Below, piece by piece: positions 1 to 12,800 of a stretch of DNA of 64,000 bases. Positions within the stretch are counted from its first letter, which is position 1. The number at the start of each line of letters is the position of its first letter. Source of the DNA: Cichorium intybus (Eukaryota; Streptophyta; Magnoliopsida; Asterales; Asteraceae); NCBI GenBank assembly GCA_023525715.1, contig CM042012.1, forward strand, positions 35,350,151 through 35,414,150. Direction: 5' to 3'. The notes beneath the pieces are model-generated. The model was not told the origin of the DNA, did no database searches, and saw only the letters and a program-made list of their open reading frames with translations. The position numbers were made by a program, and so were the translations under genes.

Positions 1-493
1 GTTTGGGCCATATATAAGGGTGGGGAACCCTAGGCCAGCCGCCATTTGACACATTTCAGCCCTCAAAGTCGTCATTTTCCCTCTCTAGCTCATTTGGAGT
101 ATTTTTGGTGATCTTGGTATTTTTAGAAGGATTCTTGAAGAGATTATAATGCTAGAGGATGTATGGTGCTGCTAGGTGGCTTTGTTCAAGTGGAAACTAG
201 CTAAAGCTCCTTGTTTCTGGACCATTGTGAGTAAGGTTCCCACCTTAATGCATTTTTAAGGTTCTTCTTGTGTTTCTAGTGGAATTGTATGGATTGAAAT
301 GAAGTAATGGTCCCTTTTTGGTGTTGTCCATGATTGGGAAGGATAAAGCTTGGAACTTTATGCCTTTAAGTCCTGATTCATAACCATTAAGTTGGTTTAT
401 AGAGTAAGCCAAACTCTCTTTGGTGATTTTGTTTAGTTTTAGACCAGTTTGGACTTGGATATTGTTTTTCATTAGCTTGTATGGTCATGTTTG
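1..493 (+). mobile_element. Long Gypsy-type LTR fragment, left part
   Basis: Non-coding sequence with a TATA-like CATATATAAG near position 10, followed by text resembling the transcribed part of a long plant LTR. It continues after the solo LTR at 494-1392, because the 5-bp duplication GTTTG (489-493 and 1393-1397) shows that the solo LTR interrupted it. The element start lies outside the window. Assignment to Gypsy rests on LTR size and architecture only, since no coding region is visible. Confidence 0.45.
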
Positions 494-1392
494 TGTTGGA
501 TTAGGTGTCTAAGCCGATAACTATAATTAGTATATACTTGAATTGATAGCAGCAAAGTCCTTTTGGGTTGCCCTCTGTACTCCAAATAGTATTAAAGTTA
601 ATAGATAGAGAGAGATGCATAGTTTATTAATTTATTATAACATGATAAATTAATTAGAAACTAGTTTTGAATTAATTAGAATTAATTAGAATTAATTGGA
701 ATTAAGTTGAATTAATTTGGGATTAATTAAAAGTGCAGGTGCTGAATTGTAATTGTTTAATAGTTTAGCAATGGATAAATATGAGGATTTATTTTTGCAC
801 GAAAATTTAAGGATTAAAATCCTTAATTTTCAAAAAATATATATAATATATAATAGTTATATATGGAAGCTAAAAAGGATTTGAATTTAAATATAAAAGT
901 TTATCTGATTTAAATTCAAATAAGACTTATCTTTAAGGTTTATCATTATTCACCCTTGAGGCTATAAATACCCCCTTCTGGACCTCATAATTTGTGCCAA
1001 ACCTAAGAGTGACATTCCTCTGGGTTTTTCTCTTCTCTATCAAGCAGAATCTATAATCCTTCTCTAAGGTTTTATAGCAAGCTTTCTTAATAAGATAATT
1101 AAGAAAATAAATAAGAAAATAATTAACCTTGACATTTTGACTTTTGGGTGTGAACCATTAGAGGCACGACACTTGTGCTTGCTTCCAAAGAAAGCTACAA
1201 GAAGAAGAATAATTATTATTTGCTATAACAACAATAAGGTATGTAATCCTAAAACCTTTTTATGATTTTCGATTTTTGCTATAGGGTTTACTTAGATGTT
1301 CTTACTTATATGTTCAATTGAGAAAACATAGATCCTTTAGGTTGCATGTGAACTTAAGAGTTTGAGTTTATCTGTTTGCCTAAATCCTGTCA
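494..1392 (+). mobile_element. Solo LTR, family A (copy 1)
   Basis: Starts TGTTGGATTAGGTGTCTAAG and ends CCTGTCA, so it has TG...CA ends. It is flanked by a perfect 5-bp target duplication GTTTG (489-493 / 1393-1397). It is homologous along its length to the two LTRs of the complete element at 49399-56994: the same opening, the same GGGTTGCCCTC segment, the same TATA region (GCTATAAATACC near 960) and the same GTGCATGTGAACTTA-like tail. At 899 bp it is longer than the 777-bp LTRs of the complete element. No internal region is present, so it is the usual product of LTR-LTR recombination. Confidence 0.85.
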
Positions 1393-2400
1393 GTTTGGAA
1401 GGTCAAGTTAAGATTTTTATGGACCTAGGAACTGTTTGGAAGGTACCTTGAAGATTTGAGTCATTGGCTGAATGGATTAAGAGCTTAATAGATTTTTAAG
1501 ACTGTTTATAGTTAGTGACGCTATGTACGGAAGATAGCGGCGTAACTGCCTGTTGACTGTTGACTTTTTGACCAGTTTGACTTTTGGTCAAACTTGAGGG
1601 TTTGGGATACTGGTCTTAGAGGTTTATCCTGTTTGGGGTTTAGGAAGTTCTAAGTGGAGTTTATCCTTATTAGGAGGTTCGCGTTGTCGGGTTCTGAAGA
1701 CGCGCGTGTGGAGTGCTGTTTGGCTTTGCGGATCAGGCGAGTTTTCTCACTATACTATGGGGGATATTACATACGTAGGTAGCCTTAATTACTATGTGTA
1801 GTAAAGTGTGATTAACTGGATGTGCCTTACGTTGGTTGACTATATGGTTGATGATAACTTAGGCTTCTATGTTGTTGCTTGTTAGTCGGACGATTTGTTC
1901 TTCGACTACGGGGCCTGATAACCCGTCTGAGTGAGTGGTGCCCTGATAGCCTTTATTGGGTGGGACCGTGCCCTGGTAGCCCGTCTGGGTGGGTGGTGCC
2001 CTGATAGCCCTTCGTGGGTGGGTGGTGCCCTGATAACCCTTTGGGTGGGACCGTGCTTTGATAGCTCGACTGGGTGGCCAATATATGTTGTTGTGGATTG
2101 GATTATGTGATGAATCGTGTGGTATTTTAGGGAACTCACTAAGCTTTGTGCTTACTCTTTCACCCTAACTGTTTTTCATGTATTTTCTTGCTTGAGCTTG
2201 GAGCACGGCGCGACTATACCGCATCTGAGGTTTTGATAATCAAGTCTTCTGCTGGATAATGTTTGCAAATATTTTTGTTAAATATGATTATATTTTAAAT
2301 ATTAATTTAAATTTGGATAGTTTTATTTGATAAACCATTTTATGTACTTGAACTGTTTTTAAAACGAAAAATTTTACTCCGGATTTTGGTGCGTTATATT
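1393..2400 (+). mobile_element. Long Gypsy-type LTR fragment, right part
   Basis: Continuation of the fragment at 1-493. It carries an internal minisatellite (1911-2075), then an AACTCACTAAGC motif near 2132 and an AT-rich tail resembling the 3' part of a long Gypsy LTR. The right boundary is not clear and 2400 is approximate. No open reading frame of known family occurs. Confidence 0.45.
1911..2075 (+). repeat. Minisatellite inside long LTR, about six ~28-bp units
   Basis: Consecutive imperfect units begin with GTGCCCTGATAGCC or a variant and end with a GGGTGGG-type segment. I count six units with substitutions between them. An open reading frame on the opposite strand here is a by-product of the repeat. 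Confidence 0.8.
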
Positions 2401-3114
2401 TTAGTATGATAATAAAGGGGCTAGTTGTTGGTAATGCACCTGTTAGCAAGTAAGTTCTTGATTTGGTTAGCCAATTTGTTAATGACTTTGTTGTGAGTCA
2501 AGATGCTAATGACTTTCTTAGTAGGGTTATAAGTCAGCTTGTGAATGAAAGTGAGCATGTATATAAAGAAGTGAGTCAAGATAAAGGGAATCTAGCATGT
2601 TCATGTAAACAAAGATGATTTGTTATTGTTACTAGAGGCAGGGTACATAATGGATGAGTTGTAGGGTTTTAAAGGGTTACATATTGAGCCTGAACATACT
2701 ACTAATAAAACTGGTTATACTTCCAACTTTTATTATTAACCTAGATACTTAATTCTAAGAATCATTTACATTGCATAGTGATTTGAATATAAAATGATCT
2801 AAATGAACATTTGGAAAATTTTAATGAGGAATATGAGGGTAAAGGTCAAAGAGATGTTCATCAGCGTGAAGGTGGAGATAAAGTTAGTGGAAATGGCGTA
2901 GATTTAGATTAGGTGCAGACATTGTGATGGGGTGATAGAAGGTAATGTATTATATGGTTACTTATGTTCTTGTTTATTAGGTACACCCACTTTATATAGA
3001 CTTGTAATGAGTTTTCCTTTTTGGAACTATGCTTTTGGTACAATTAGAAGTATGCTTCACGTAAGTAACTTGAACAATCCCATGTAATAATATAGGTTTA
3101 CACTTATTTGTAAT
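2401..3114. other. Unassigned AT-rich stretch
   Basis: No open reading frame of recognisable family on either strand. Phrases such as GTTAATGACTTTG and GCTAATGACTTTC recur at 2476-2520, suggesting decayed repetitive or former coding sequence, but I cannot name it. Confidence 0.3.
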
Positions 3115-3226
3115 TGTTGGATTAAGGTGTCTAAGCCATAACTATAATTTAGGAATATACTTGAATTGACAGCAGCATAGTCCTTTTGGGTTGCCCTCAT
3201 AACTGGCAGAGGACAAGATGACTTAT

Positions 3227-3262
<36 letters not shown>

Positions 3263-3879
3263 ATTTATTAATATATTATGAGGATAATATATTAATTAGA
3301 AATCATAATATTTAATTAATAATTAATCAGAAATTAATTGTAATTAATTTTGGGATTAATTATATTAATTAAAAGTGCATGGGCTAAATTGTAGTTGTTC
3401 AGTAGTTGAGCAACAGACAATTAGGGATACCTAATGGGTTGCACGAAATTCCAGGCTTGGAGCCTTGTGGATTTCGAAACCCATATATGTGTATTGGAGC
3501 TATTTATGGCCATGATAAGTAGATTCAGTTATGTGATAAAAGCCTTATCATATCAGGATTTTAAATAAGGCAGTTATATGCCTTATCACTTATCATCTGG
3601 AGACTATAAATAAAGACCCCCTCCACCCCTCATATTCATGCCAAACACAAGGGATCCTCATCCCTCTTTCTAGTTCTTATTGCTTGCTAAGTTCTAGGTG
3701 TGAGCCATTAGAGGCACGACACTTGTGGTGCTAGCTTCCAAAGGTCAACAAATGTTTAAATTCTTCATTATGAATTTTGATATGGCCTTAGTTATAGGTT
3801 CAATTGAGAAAAACATAAATCCTTATTAGGGTGCATGTGAACTTAAGATTTAAGCTCATTGTTTGCATAGAACCCTTCA
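3115..3879 (+). mobile_element. Solo LTR, family A (copy 2)
   Basis: Starts TGTTGGATTAAGGTGTCTAA and ends AACCCTTCA, flanked by the perfect 5-bp duplication GTAAT (3110-3114 / 3880-3884). It is 765 bp. It shares the whole layout of copy 1 and of the complete element at 49399-56994, including a TATA region (CTATAAATAAAG) and the CATTAGAGGCACGACACTTGTG segment shared with copy 1. A (GA)15 tract (3229-3258) has grown inside it. Confidence 0.87.
3229..3258. repeat. (AG)15 microsatellite
   Basis: Uninterrupted AG dinucleotide run inside the solo LTR. The matching place in the other family-A LTRs has only a short GAGAGA run. Confidence 0.95.
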
Positions 3880-4103
3880 GTAATAAGGTAGACTAATTTT
3901 GAAATTACTACTAGATATGTTATGTATTTTTCTAACTTTTCGTTTATTTTTGATACGTATCAACCATGAAAACATGCATACATACAAACACTATAAGTTC
4001 ATTCATTCCAAAAAAAAAAACACAGTTTACAACGGTTTATGCATTGATTGTAGGTCATTTTGGTTATTTCAACTACCCCCTTTTGATACGTATCAACCAT
4101 GAA

Positions 4104-4305
<202 letters not shown>

Positions 4306-4350
4306 TAGATTATTTTATAATTAGGGCAATCACAAAACTTGCGACCTCAG

Positions 4351-4498
4351 TGTTAGTGTATATGTGTATATGTACTTAGCCTAGCCCATGTTCGGCCCCA
4401 TTCTTTGTCCGACCCCTTGTGTATGATTGTATTTATATGTATGTAATCAGTTTGTAATTGACATGAATGATAATAAGATTATTTCCTAAATGATAATA
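4351..4498 (+). repeat. 5' LTR of Copia 1
   Basis: 148 bp, starts TGTTAGTGTATATG and ends CTAAATGATAATA. It differs from the 3' LTR at three positions by eye. The 3' end is not the canonical CA. Confidence 0.88.
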
Positions 4499-4605
4499 TG
4501 GTATCAGTAGCCTCTCCATAATTCTCTCCTATAATCTCTCCTTTCCTTCTTATCTCATCGGCTTCTCCCTAACCCTACCGGCAGCTTCTCCCTCTCCCTT
4601 CTCTG

Positions 4606-7600
4606 ATGGCCGGAAACACCATTCCACACAAGATGTTCTGCGTGTCCAACATAAAGGCTCATATTCCACTTGTTCTAGACCTGGAACGGGCAAACTATGA
4701 TCCCTGGAGAGAGCTATTTCAGAACCATTGTGAAGCTTACGATGCTGTCGACCACATAGACGGTTTATACGATCCTCCCACACCACCATCAACCGAACCT
4801 AACTGGAAGAAAGTCGATGCAGTCGTCAAAGGTTGGATCTACTTTACACTATCTCAAAATCTCCTAAACAACATTCTTAAGAAAGACTCCACCGCTCGAA
4901 AGCTTTGGCTCACGATTGAACGTCTTTTTCGTGATAACCGGGACTCTCGAGCCATTCAACTAGACACCGAGCTCCGCAATATGACCATGGGCGACCTAAA
5001 CGCCATCTGATATTGCACGAAAATCAAAGCCATTGTCGATCTCCTCGAGAATCTTAGCCCGGAATCGAAAGTTCCCGACAAAAATCTTGTCATCTACACC
5101 ATTAACAGTCTCTCACCAAGGTTCGATAACGTTGCTAGTATAATCCGTCACCGGTCACTATTTCCAACATTTGAAGAAACTCGCTCCATCCTCCTATCGG
5201 AGGAGTAACAACTGTCACTTCAAAGAACACCCGGTATCGGCTCTCATAACGATCACTCCTCTTCATCGGCTCTCCTTCACGCTGCATCCATCGATACTCA
5301 ATGGACCAACCACCGCCGTCCTGATCGTCGCCAACAACCCAACTGTCGGCAGCAGTCGGACTACCGGCAATCAACCGGGAACAGCGGAAACAGCGGCAGC
5401 GGCAACTCCAGCAGAAACAGTGGCAGCGGCAACGCAGCCCACCCTCAATATGGGTGGGTGTTTATTCGACCTCCCATGCATGCGATGTGGACTCCTAGGC
5501 CTTCATCAAATTTTCAATGGGCTGGCCCACATAATTCGTCTCACGTGAATATGGCCACGCAACCAAATAGCTCTCATAATGCATCCATTCTTGGCCCAGC
5601 TCCGGCTCCTATTCAGGCCCATATTTCAGCAGCTTCTCAAGCCCAAAATTTTCAGCCACCGGTTATAGCCCCGTGGCACTGGTTCGGTAATCAGTAGTAG
5701 CCCACCGACCTCCCTCAAATGTTCTCCTCGATGTCACTTCAACAACCGGATGAATGGGTTATGGACACGGGCGCGACAGATCATGTGCACAACAACCAAG
5801 GTATACTTCGTTCCCGTCTTGATAGTAATTTTTCATGTCATATTCTCGTTGGTGACGGATCCAAAATACCTGTAGTTGCGACCGGACACACAAACTTCCC
5901 GCTACCAAACCCACACCGGTCCCTTTATTTGAACAATGTCCTCATGACCCCTTCCATTATTAAAAACCTTATTTTCGTGCGTAAATTTACTCCTCATAAC
6001 AAATGTTCTATCGAATTTGATGAATTTGGTTTTACTGTCAAGGATTAAAGGACACGACAACCACTAATCCGATGTGACAGTGACGACCCTCTTTATTCGG
6101 TCCTTCCTTCAAAGCCTCAAGTCTTCCTTTCAACAAGTTCCACCGTTTAGCACCAACGCCTGGGTCATCCCGACACTCATGTTTTTCAATTTTTAGTTTC
6201 AAATAATTTGCTTCCATGTAATAAGACTAGTTATATTCGTTTGTGCCATGCTTGTCAACTTGGAAAACACACTAGACTTCCTTTTTATGTTTCTGATTCG
6301 GTTGTTTCTAATGCAATTGATCTTATTCACTCTGATGTGTGGACTTCACCCATTTCGAGTGTTAGTGGCTTAAAAAACTACGTTATATTTCTTGATCACT
6401 ACACTCACTACCTTTAGGTCTACCCAATGAAACACAAACACGAAGTTTTTGCTAAATTTGTCACGTTCACAAACTATATCAAAAATTAATTCAACAAAAC
6501 CATAAAATTGTTTCACTGTGACAATGGGGGGAATACAATAACAAACAATTTCACGACCTCTTCAACACCCATGGCATCCAATTCTATTTTTCATGTCCTC
6601 ACACATCCCAACAAAATGGGAAATCAGAACGTATGTTACGCACCATTAACAACATCATTCGAACTCTTCTTTTTCATGCTCATCTTCCACCCACCTATTG
6701 GGTGGAAGCCCTCCACATGGCTACCTACCTTCTCAATATACTTCTGACATCCACAATTAGCAATGAATCACCCTTATATCGACTACACAAAAACACCCGA
6801 CATACACTCATTTGCGAGTCTTTGGATGCCTTTGTTTTCCACATCTTATCACACCACACAAACTCTCTCCTCGATCCACACCATGCATCTTCTTAGGATA
6901 CCCATCTCACCACCGCGGGTTCCGATGCCTTAACCTCTCAACCCGTAAAATGATAATTTCTCGCCATGTCACATTCGATGAAACCACATTTCCCTTCCAC
7001 TCTGTCACTCCAAACAAGCCACCTAACTATGACTTTCTTGATGACGTGTCTCATGACTCAAACCCATTCATTCGACATCTCACCTCTTCCTCACCCGACC
7101 CACCTTCTGCCACCCCACCCGGACCATCGGGCACCAATGACATCTCTCCCCCTCAATCCGACCACCCGTCCCCACCCTCCACATCTCACACCAATACCGA
7201 ACCCCCACCACTACACCGCATGACCACTCGCTCAAAAAGTGGAATTGTCAATTAATCTTAATACCACATCCATCTCACCTGTCCCTAGGTCGCACCTACT
7301 GGCTACTGAAGATCCCAATTGGCGTCAGGCTATGCACGATGAATATAATGCACTTATCAAGAACGAGACTTGGACCCTCGTCCCACGACCGACGGGGGTC
7401 AATATTGTCAGATCCATGTGGCTTTTCCGTCACAAATTTAATGCCAATGGTTCTCTCACCCGCTACAAAGCCAGACTTGTAGCAAATGGACGCAACCAGC
7501 AACAGGGGATCGATTGTGACGAGACCTTCAGTCCGGTTGTAAAACCGGCAACCATCCGTACTGTCCTTAGCATTGTCGTTTCCAGACATTGGCACATCAA

Positions 7601-8787
7601 TCAGCTTGATGTAAAGAATGCCTTCCTTCATGGCAACTTACAGGAGACGGTGTACATGCACCAGCCCCCGGGATTCCGGGACACTCGCTTTCTGGATCAT
7701 GTGTGCCACTTAAAGAGATATTTATATGGTCTAAAATAGGCCCAGGCCCCACGGGCCTGGTATCATCGCTTTGCACAACATGCCCTCACCATTGGTTTTC
7801 GTAACAGTCGCACGGACACATCCCTATTTATTCTACACACAGCCGGAGACACAACATATTTGTTTCTATGTGGATGACATTATCCTCACAGACTCTTTGC
7901 CGAATTTACTTCGGGACATCACCAGTAAACTCAATCTTGAGTTTGCCATGACTGATCTTGGCCCACTTAATTATTTTCTGGGTATCTCTGCTACCTACTC
8001 TTCTGCAGGTCTCTTATTGTCCCAGCAAAAATATGCAACCAAAATCCTCGAACGCGCGAACATGTTGCATGCAACCCTTGTCAAACACAATCTGAACGAG
8101 TTCCCAAACTGGACTCCATTGGCCCCCCGGTCTCTGACCCCATGCTTTTTCGCAACTTGGCCGGTGCGCTTCAGTACCTCACGTTCACCAGACCCGACAT
8201 CTCATTCGCTGTTCAGCAGATCTGCCTTTACATACATGGTCCTCGAGAGCCTCACCTCCATGCTCTCAAACTGATCCTTCGTTACCTTCGCGACACTCTC
8301 ACACATGGCCTTCACCTACACAGATCTCCGCTCACCTCCTTAGTTGCATACTCGGACGCTAACTAGGGGGTGCCCGATCACTAGACGGACAATCTTAGGG
8401 AACTGCGTCTTCCTTGGGGACAATCTCATCTCATGGTCCTCCAAAAGGCAGGCCACCATCTCTAGATCTAGTGCAGAGGCCGAGTATAGAGGTGTAGCCA
8501 ATGCCGTCGCCGAGACAGCATGGCTTCGCAACCTCCTGCTTGAGTTACGGTGTCCCACACCCAAAGCCACATTAGTCTACTGCGACAACGTTAGTGCTGT
8601 TTACATGTCAACCAATCTGGTACATCATCAGAGAACGAAGCACATAGAGATTGACATTCACTTTGTCAGGGACAAAGTAGCTCTCGGTCACATTCGGTTT
8701 TTCATGTACCATCCTCAGCCCAGTATGCTGACATCTTCACAAAAGGTCTCCCCACGAGCTTATTCACGGATTTTCGGGACAGTTTAA
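4606..8787 (+). pseudogene. Broken Copia gag-pol polyprotein (element 1)
   Basis: A decayed polyprotein. Gag begins at ATG 4606 and runs to a stop at 5008. Further pieces in shifting frames give a protease-like segment with WVMDTGATDHV (about 5758), integrase pieces (CHACQLGKH near 6245, HCDNGG near 6511), the RT start with QLDVKNAFLHGN (about 7600), the RT catalytic box YVDDI (about 7867) and RNase H with SSAEAEYRG (about 8470) and TKHIEIDIHF. Stops (such as TAG at 7737) and several frameshifts separate the pieces, so no functional polyprotein can be made. Reverse transcriptase would copy element RNA to DNA and integrase would insert it. This copy could move only if supplied with proteins from elsewhere. 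Confidence 0.88.
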
Positions 8788-8825
8788 ACGTTCGGCCCCT
8801 GCCTCCTGATAAAACTAAGGGGGGA

Positions 8826-8973
8826 TGTTAGTGTATATGTGTATATGTACTTAGCCTAGCCCATGTTCGGCCCCATTCTTTGTCCGGCCCCTTGTGTATG
8901 ATTGTATTTATATGTATGTAATCACTTTGTAATTGACGTGAATGATAATAAGATTATTTCCTAAATGATAATA
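8826..8973 (+). repeat. 3' LTR of Copia 1
   Basis: 148 bp, the same length as the 5' LTR, with about three substitutions (for example CCGGCC for CCGACC, and ATCACT for ATCAGT). Confidence 0.88.
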
Positions 8974-9250
8974 CTGAGTAATCGTATGTACGTGAAATTG
9001 AAATTGGGCATTCATCTTCATACTTGCACCACACCACATTATTTGGTCAACTTCTATAAGAAAGACTGAAACGCGATATCGTTGAAGAAGTAGACATTTT
9101 ATTACTGTACAGTTAAGATGAAGATATTAAAGCTGTTAAGTTTGCCTCCAGATATCCATTCACAAGCATCAAATTCAGCAAATTCTGACATGGCAAAATG
9201 ACGACCGCTTAGGGAAGGAGAAACCTGCGAAATGATATATTTTTTTTAAA

Positions 9251-9768
9251 TGTGGAAGTTTCCTTCAAACCTCAACATTGGATGGTTTCTAGAATACCAT
9301 TCTACACATGTGGTTTTAATTTGTCAAGAATGGGTGGTAGCATGTTTGTCAAGAATGGATGGTAGCATGTTTGTCAAGCTTGGATGGTAATAGACAATTG
9401 AATTCATACATTCATTTGCCTATAAAAGGAAATGAAACCAAGCTTATTAAAAACACCACACCTCAAATTACATCTTCATCTTTCTCTCATATTCATACAA
9501 ATATATATTTGATATATTTGTTTTTCTTTCCTCTATCTCTGTAAACACTGAATATTATAGTGAATTGGTTCTCGGCTTCCTCCGCCCGTGGTTTTTCCCG
9601 ATTTGGGTTTCCACGTAAATATCGCGTGTTCTTTCTTTTTATCGTTCGATTTATTCTTGGTTGATTATTTAAATAGTTTTATATTCCGTTGAATCGCTAT
9701 CGTGATATTTGGGTTTTATACTTCGATCTTGAAGTTATCGATTATTTATTGTAGTCGATTTGTCTACA
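9251..9768 (+). repeat. 5' LTR of Copia 2
   Basis: 518 bp with TG...CA ends. It contains a probable TATA box, GCCTATAAAAGG, near 9419. A 61-codon open frame inside (9359-9544) is also present in the 3' LTR and resembles no known protein. Confidence 0.92.
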
Positions 9769-9826
9769 ATTGGTATCAGAGCTATCCGGGTTTTCCGATA
9801 ACGATTCGTAAAAACTATTTTCAACC

Positions 9827-12800
9827 ATGTCATCGATGAAGTACGATATTCCTTTACTTGACAGAAACACAAGATTCCCTCTCTGGCAAGTAAAGATGAA
9901 AGATGTGTTGATCCAAATGGATATCCACAAAGCACTATTAGGAATGGAGAAAATGTCGGCAACTTGGTCGACTGAGGAAAAGGAGATGAAAGATCTGAAG
10001 GCGTCGTTGCAGATCCGTTTGCATCTTTCTAACGACGTTCTCCAAGATGTGTTGAAAGAGACATCCGCAGCGGCTCTCTGGCTAAAACTCGAGCAGCTAC
10101 TTATGACGAAAAGCTTGCCCAACAAGCTACACTTGAAGCAATGACTTTTTAACCTAAAGATGAGTGAAGGTAGTTCTTTGTCTGATCACCTCTCTACCTT
10201 TAAAGAGCTTGTAGGAAATCTGGGGAATATGGACGTCAAATACGAAGATGAAGACTTGGCGTTATTTTTATTATCTTCTCTCCCAGACTCCTACGATCAC
10301 TTTCGTGACACCATTATCTATTCTCGGGACACTCTTGTCCTTGACGAGGTAATGACTGCTCTTGATTCAAAGGAAAAGATGAAGCAGATAGTTGGGAACA
10401 GTAGCAGCGATTCTAAAGCCGAAGGTCTCAACATCAGAGGGAGACTTAACGAGAGAGGTAGCTCTTCACAAAACCGATATAGATCTAAGTCCAAAGCCAA
10501 TCGCAAATATTGCAATTATTGCCACAAGAAGGGACATCTGATCGATGAATGTTTCAAGTTAAAGAACAAGGAGAAAGCGAAGGCAATCGCAAAGGGAAAA
10601 ACAACCAATAACACCGTTGAAGCCGATGTTGCCGAAACTGGTTCCGATGGCGAGCTTCTATCCGTTTCGGACTACGGTTTAATAACCACGAGTGAGTGGG
10701 TACTTGATTCAGCGTGTACTTTTCATATGAACTAAGTCGAATGGGGGTTGCTCGGGGAGCACAAATCAACCAAACTTGAATTCTGTGAAGATTGTATATT
10801 TGGAAAGCAGAAGCGAGTGAGTTTTATCGGTGGCAAACATACGACGAAAGGGCCACTTGACTACATACACTCTGATTTATGGGGACCAGCGAAGGTTACA
10901 TCGAAAGGTGGAGCCTCTTATATGCTCACGATCATTGACGATTTCTCAAGAAAGGTATGGTCGTTCTTCTTAAAGTCAAAGGGAGAAGTATTCCAAACTT
11001 TTAGAGATTGGAAAGTATTGGTTGAAAAGCAATCAGGTTTTGAAGTGAAATACCTTCGTACTGATAATGGACTGGAATTCTGTTCTGAAGAATTCAACTC
11101 CTATTGCCGTAGGGAAGGAATTACGAGGCATCGCACCGTAGTTCATACACCACAGCAGAACGGCGTAGCGGAACGTATGAACCGCACCATCATGGAGAAG
11201 GTCCGATGCATGATATCTCATTCGAAGTTGCCGAAGTCTTTTTGGGTCGAGGCCGCTTCAACCGCATGCTACATTATCAACTGTTCCCCTTCTCGTGCTA
11301 TTGAAAAGAAGACCCCATTTGAGCTTTGGACCAGCCAACCTGCTGATTACACGAAATTGATTCCATTTGGATGTCCAGCATATGCCCGAGTTGATAACGG
11401 TAAATTGGAACCAAGGGCAATTAAATGCATCTTTCTCGGATATCCGACAGGTGTTAAAGGGTTCAAATTATGGAGCCCGGAGCTAAGCAAGGTTTTGACT
11501 TCTAAAGATGTGCCCTTCGATGAAAAAGCCATGCTTCATCCTGTCTCCAACATTCAGACTAGAGAAAATGAAAATTCGGAAAAAGACAAAGTTCGAGTGG
11601 AGGTGGAGCTTCCTTTAAATTCATCTTTCGAGGACCAGTCTCATTAAGGTGTCGAGGTTTCTCAACCCTCGAATAATCAACATTCCTCTTCTCATGAGCC
11701 AGCTGAAGCTCCAAGCCAACCTCACAGTCCCTCCATTGGAAGAGATAGACCTCGCAGACAGATTGTACCTCCAAAGAGATATGTTCAAGCCAATTCTGTC
11801 GCTTATGCACTTACAGTTGCCAATGAAGTTGAGTCTGTTCTGGAGCCCACAAGCTACAACGAGGCCATTCAATCCAAACATTCTAATAAGTGGATGGTTG
11901 CCATGCACGAGGAGATGGAATCTCTTCAGAAAAATGGCACATGGGATCTCGTTCCAGCTCCAAAGGGTAAGAAGACAGTTAAGTGCAAATGGGTCTACAA
12001 GTTGAAGGAGGCTATCTATCCTGGTGACAAACCAAGATATAAAGCTCGTTTGGTAGCCAAAGGCTACAGTCAAATCCCAGGTATCGATTATACCGACATT
12101 TTCTCTCCGGTTGTGAAACACACGTCAATACGTGTCTTGTTGGGATTAGTTGCCTCTCATGACTATGAGTTAGAGCAACTTGATGTTACTACAGCATTCT
12201 TAAATGGTGTGCTTGAGGAAGAGATATATATGCAACAACCTGAAGGTTTTGTAGCTCCTGGCAAGGAAAGCTACGTGTGCAAATTGAAGAAGTCTCTTTA
12301 TGGCCTCAAGCAATCTCCGCGACAATGGTATAAAAAGTTTGACTCATTTATGACCAGTCACAAGCTGAAAAGGTGCACCTACGACAGCTGCGTTTACTAC
12401 AAGAAGTGTGACGATGGTTCAATGGTCTATCTACTTTTATACGTGGATGACATGTTAATTGCAGCGAAGAATATAAAGGAGATTCAAAAGATAAAAGACC
12501 AGTTGAATGCTGAGTTCGATATGAAGGACTTGGGTGCTGCCAAGAAAATTCTAGGAATAGAAATAGTGCGAGACCGTAGTGCAAGAACTCTATACCTTTC
12601 TCAACAAAGCTACATTGAGAAGGTTCTGCACCGTTTCAATATGCATGATGCAAAAGAAGTCAGCACTCTTTTCGCAGCCCACTTCAAGCTATCATCCGCC
12701 TTAAGTCCTACCACCGAAGAAGATATAGCATACATGACAAAGGTACCATACTCCAGCGCTGTTGGATCTCTTATGTATGCTATGATTTGTACACGTCCAG

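Larger units (their letters stand above)
4351..8973 (+). mobile_element. Copia LTR retrotransposon 1 (defective, complete ends)
   Basis: A 4.6-kb element with 148-bp LTRs at both ends, a primer-binding site TGGTATCAGTAG directly after the 5' LTR (4499) and a purine tract AACTAAGGGGGGA before the 3' LTR. It is flanked by CTCAG (4346-4350) and CTGAG (8974-8978), a 5-bp target duplication with one mismatch. The domain order gag, protease, integrase, RT, RNase H is that of Copia. The small size and short LTRs fit the Ale-like end of the superfamily, which is an inference. All coding parts are broken. Confidence 0.9.

Noticed and set aside
1906..2139. 77-codon frame opposite the minisatellite as a gene
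   Set aside because: It is generated by ~28-bp repeat units in an LTR.
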